Positions 61,851 to 64,000 of a stretch of DNA of 64,000 bases are shown piece by piece. Every line of letters begins with the position of its first letter. The first letter of the stretch is position 1. A program made the position numbers and the translations under genes. The DNA is from Paenibacillus alba (GTDB lineage Bacteria; Bacillota; Bacilli; Paenibacillales; NBRC-103111), in the NCBI RefSeq assembly GCF_013204855.1, contig NZ_JABMKZ010000018.1, positions 88,754 through 152,753 on the forward strand, read 5' to 3'. The notes under the pieces are model-generated. The model had not been told where the DNA came from and made no database searches. It was given only the letters and a program-made list of their open reading frames with translations.

Positions 61851-62162
61851 TTTTCGATTTCCTCCTCATTGATCCATAGGTAAATTTTTTCAATCTTATC
61901 ACTGATCCTTGTCTGTGGTCAATGGATTTTTCAGGGAAATCTAATTTTTGTTGATTTGCAAGCAATGCCTCCACTTCATCCAGCTGCCATTGCTGGGCAA
62001 TCGTCCTATCCAAGGTCCATTAGCGACTCGGTGGATACATGTGATTTTGCAGTATGAGCGGCCACAGATTCCCACGTTGAGCTCTGTCCATACCCTTTTT
62101 GCCGCGATTATTGGAACAGGACTGGTTAAATCATTGATTTCACATTATAATTTCTATGAGAC
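61851..62162. other. Leader or promoter region between guaB and the DNA-binding protein gene
   Basis: About 310 nt without a convincing gene. It would hold the guaB promoter on the minus strand and the promoter or leader of the plus-strand gene at 62233. A short minus-strand frame (WQLDEVEALLANQQKLDF) has some protein-like character but overlaps the guaB start and lacks a binding site. Confidence 0.4.
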
Positions 62163-62212
62163 GAAGAACGTCCTAGCCCATTCTTGTGAATGGATTAGGG
62201 CGTTCTTTTATT
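62163..62212 (+). terminator. Strong stem-loop 21 nt before the PD-(D/E)XK/winged-helix gene
   Basis: GAAGAACG-CCTA pairs with AGG-CGTTCTTTTA, with an inner CCATTC-TTGT-GAATGG hairpin, followed by TTTTATTATGG. It ends just before the gene's ribosome binding site (GGAGGAGGGG). With no plus-strand gene upstream, it could be an attenuator. Confidence 0.7.
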
Positions 62213-62232
62213 ATGGAGGAGGGGTCGGCACG

Positions 62233-62904
62233 ATGAATTTCGAGGAAGCGCACGCTGTATACATTCAATCCCATCTGCTGAGGAGGACAGGGGAACGCAG
62301 AGGACGTTTGGAGCGGGGACACAGGGAAGCAGAAAAACTGTTTTGCCAACAAGTATGGTGGCCGCTTCGTGGCAATTTTGAAGATTTGCATCCCGAATTC
62401 GAAGTATTCGATTGGAGGGGGCTCTCCTACTTTTGTGATTTCGCCTGGCTTACCAAGTCCGTGAAACTGGTTATCGAAATTAAAGGCTTTGGTCCGCATG
62501 TTCGAGATATGGACAGACAGAAATACTGCAACGAACTGAATCGAGAAACTTTTTTATCTGCGATGGGTTTTCAGGTAATTTCATTTGCGTATGACGACGT
62601 CGCTCACCGACCCGAACTATGCTTAACACTGCTGCGGATGGTCATTAGCCGGTACCAACCAGATTCCACCCCAGTCAACCTGCATAGTTTGGCAGAACGA
62701 GAAATCGTTCGACTTGCCTGCATGCTCGCTCAGCCTCTTCGCCCCATTGATGTGGAGACCCATCTAAGCATCAACCACCGTACCGCAGTTCGAACACTTC
62801 AAGCCCTCTGCTCCAAAGGGTGGTTGGCTCCAGTAACCGGAACGGAAGGCAGGCATGTCGTGCGCTATGAACTGCAGCCTGATAGGTTAATGCGGTTGCA
62901 GTAA
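62233..62904 (+). CDS. PD-(D/E)XK nuclease-like protein with a winged-helix C-terminus
   Basis: A 223-residue protein from ATG 62233, after GGAGGAGGGG. Residues about 40-125 resemble DUF559/VSR-like restriction-fold nucleases: RGLSYFCDFAWLTKSVKLVI then EIKGFGPHVRDMDRQ, with Asp (CDFAW) and Glu-x-Lys (EIKG) as candidate metal and catalytic residues, and GFQVISFAYDDV. Residues about 155-215 look like a winged helix (IVRLACMLAQPLRPIDVETH, INHRTAVRTLQALCSKGWLA). A nuclease joined to a sequence reader could be a self-targeting or repair enzyme, or a regulator built on a dead nuclease. A longer frame extends upstream to 61948, but it lacks a binding site. Confidence 0.65.
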   Translation: MNFEEAHAVYIQSHLLRRTGERRGRLERGHREAEKLFCQQVWWPLRGNFEDLHPEFEVFDWRGLSYFCDFAWLTKSVKLVIEIKGFGPHVRDMDRQKYCNELNRETFLSAMGFQVISFAYDDVAHRPELCLTLLRMVISRYQPDSTPVNLHSLAEREIVRLACMLAQPLRPIDVETHLSINHRTAVRTLQALCSKGWLAPVTGTEGRHVVRYELQPDRLMRLQ

Positions 62905-62950
62905 GGTTTGGGGGGCAGTAAGGCTTGGAGGGTGCTTGCGGTTGCAGAAA

Positions 62951-63131
62951 AGCCTGCAAAAGTGCATCTTTTGGGGCTTATATTTGAGCTATTACCGCAA
63001 ATTCCTGCGATTGTGCATCTTTTTCGGACTCAGGATCAACTTTAGGCTAAAACATCCGCAAATTCCTGCATAATCGCAGGCTTTCCTTCTTTTCAAACGA
63101 TTATTGGAAAAAAACCTGCACTTTCGCAGGT
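62951..63131. repeat. Four-dyad intergenic element, copy B
   Basis: Four TGC-N6-GCA cores: TGCAAAAGTGCA (62955), TGCGATTGTGCA (63006), TGCATAATCGCA (63067) and TGCACTTTCGCA (63117). Spacing is 51, 61 and 50 nt, nearly the same as copy A at 32311. The third core is the exact reverse complement of copy A's first. Flanks repeat CCTGC/GCAGG and T-rich tails. It lies just after the PD-(D/E)XK gene. Confidence 0.7.
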
Positions 63132-63206
63132 TCTGTGAGTTCGAGCGGACATGAGCTTTAAACATGATGATATGTGGGTGGGGCGCTGGCAGATACTGCG
63201 TCTGAT

Positions 63207-63890
63207 TGAGCTTCCAAGCAATAATTTGTTGGAGTAGATAGTGACTTGGCGTGTGATATGAGCTTCTAAGTGATAATGTGTTGGATTAGATAGCGACTTG
63301 GCGTGTGATATGAGCTTCTAAGTGATATGTGTTGGAGTAGATAGCCGCTTGGCTTCTGGTATGAGCTTCTAAGTGATAATGTGTTGGAGTAGATAGCGAC
63401 TTGGCGTGTGATATGAGCTTCTAAGTGATATGTGTTGAAGTAGATAGCCGCTTGGCTTCTGGTATGAGCCTCTTCGTGATAATGTGTTGGTGCTAATTGC
63501 GACTTGGCGTGTGATATGAGCTTCTAAGTGATAATGTGTTGGAGTAGATAGCGACTTGGCGTGTGATATGAGCTTCTTCTGATAATGTGTTGGAGTAGAT
63601 GGCAATTTGGCGCGTGGTATGAGCTTCTAAGTGATAATGTGTTGGAGTAGATGGCGACTTTGGCATGTGATATGAGCTTCTTCTGATAATGTGTTGGAGT
63701 AGATGGGGACTTTGGCGTGTGGGATGAGCTTCTTCGTGATAATGTGTTGGTGCTGATGGCGACTTTGGCATGTGATATGAGCTTCTTCTGATAATGTGTT
63801 GGAGTAGATAGCGACTTTGACGTGTGGTATGAGCTTCTGAGTGATGTGTGTTGGTGCTGAGGGGCTTGGCGTGTGATATTGTATCTGAGT
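63207..63890. repeat. Tandem array of about thirteen ~52-bp units
   Basis: Units begin GAGCTTCTAAGTGATAATGT and continue GTTGGAGTAGATAGCGACTT, then GGCGTGTGATAT. About thirteen copies run head to tail, with lengths 51-53 bp and substitutions or single-base indels in each. No unique spacers occur, so it is not CRISPR. Three open minus-strand frames result from the repeats, but the unit length is not a multiple of three and they look fortuitous. Confidence 0.85.
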
Positions 63891-63914
63891 CAATAGAGTG
63901 GACACAAAAAAGAG

Positions 63915-64000
63915 CTAAGAAGTTAGTTTTGTTTGCTTGTAAAACTGCGATTCGAATTTGTCTGGAGACAAATAGCCGAGCTTGCTGTGCGTACGCTTCC
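63915..64000 (-). CDS. IS3-family transposase (OrfB), C-terminal end
   Basis: The minus strand at the right edge encodes KRTHSKLGYLSPDKFESQFY then KQTKLTS and a stop at 63915. This is the terminal segment of IS3-type DDE transposases (HSKLGYLSP). The rest of the element lies outside the window. The sequence GTGGACACAAAAAAG just after the stop probably belongs to the terminal inverted repeat, so the IS end lies around 63895. Confidence 0.75.
   Translation of the reverse strand, partial: KRTHSKLGYLSPDKFESQFYKQTKLTS

Noticed and set aside
61948..62232. 95-residue N-terminal extension of the PD-(D/E)XK protein
   Set aside because: It crosses the terminator stem-loop and has no coding likeness; a strong ribosome binding site marks ATG 62233.
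63207..63890. CRISPR array
   Set aside because: Repeats are contiguous, about 52 bp and degenerate, with no unique spacers, and no cas genes are near.
63369..63905. Minus-strand protein frames across the tandem array
   Set aside because: The unit length is not a multiple of three and the translations (repeats of PTHYHLEAH type) have no start signals or family likeness; they follow from the DNA repeat.

Overview
The window looks like a piece of a Paenibacillus (Bacillales, Firmicutes) chromosome. The evidence is strong GGAGG-type ribosome binding sites, a tyrosine/leucine-type T-box leader in front of ilvB, an infC-rpmI-rplT operon with an apparent AUU start on infC, a ytqA/ytqB (mnmM) pair, and several YesM/YesN plus LplA/LplB/LplC-type sugar uptake systems, an arrangement typical of Paenibacillus. 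No rRNA or tRNA gene was seen.

Layout. (1) 1-9,080 is mixed and partly decayed: the start of a UPF0145 gene, two damaged aminoglycoside-phosphotransferase-like genes, a 54-residue coiled-coil ORF, an MFS transporter with its ArsR-like regulator, then a gene graveyard (AraC N-terminal remnant, fragment of a secreted beta-sandwich protein, an SGNH esterase broken by a 52-nt tandem duplication, and an IS transposase remnant joined directly to a group II intron reverse-transcriptase remnant). (2) 9,080-32,200 is a carbohydrate locus with two complete modules. The minus-strand module reads YesM, YesN, solute-binding lipoprotein, two permeases, Gfo/Idh/MocA oxidoreductase, PPIC foldase and a large secreted beta-helix protein; a GH16 glycosidase and a cytoplasmic-looking beta-helix protein lie upstream on the same strand. 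A second YesM/YesN, two permeases and a binding protein run divergently on the plus strand. Together they would sense, cleave and import an oligosaccharide and then oxidise the product.

(3) 32,300-43,100 holds housekeeping and amino-acid genes: a GcvH-like protein lacking its lipoyl lysine, a 2-Cys peroxiredoxin with a PerR-like box, leuB, VanW, a PLP aminotransferase, leuA, and ilvC-ilvN-ilvB behind a T-box. (4) 43,300-47,700 is a GC-richer cassette: a TetR regulator with a clean promoter and operator, a polar amino-acid ABC transporter and an M24 peptidase. (5) 47,700-62,900 contains a WYL regulator, the infC operon, four envelope or glycolipid genes (GT2, GT4, PAP2, UgtP-like), trmB, a WGxxGxxG-type surface protein, ytqA, a lipoprotein cytochrome c, mnmM, manA, an IMP dehydrogenase of unusual sequence, and a PD-(D/E)XK plus winged-helix protein. 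(6) 62,900-64,000 is repeat DNA ending in an IS3-type transposase.

The most unusual signals are: a roughly 190-bp intergenic element present twice (32.3 and 63.0 kb), built of four 12-bp TGC-N6-GCA dyads at near-identical 51/61/51-nt spacing; a 13-unit ~52-bp tandem array; the GcvH paralogue without the lipoyl lysine; and a terminator-preceded PD-(D/E)XK/winged-helix gene. No CRISPR array, prophage or recognised defence system was found. All assignments come from reading the sequence; no database search was run.
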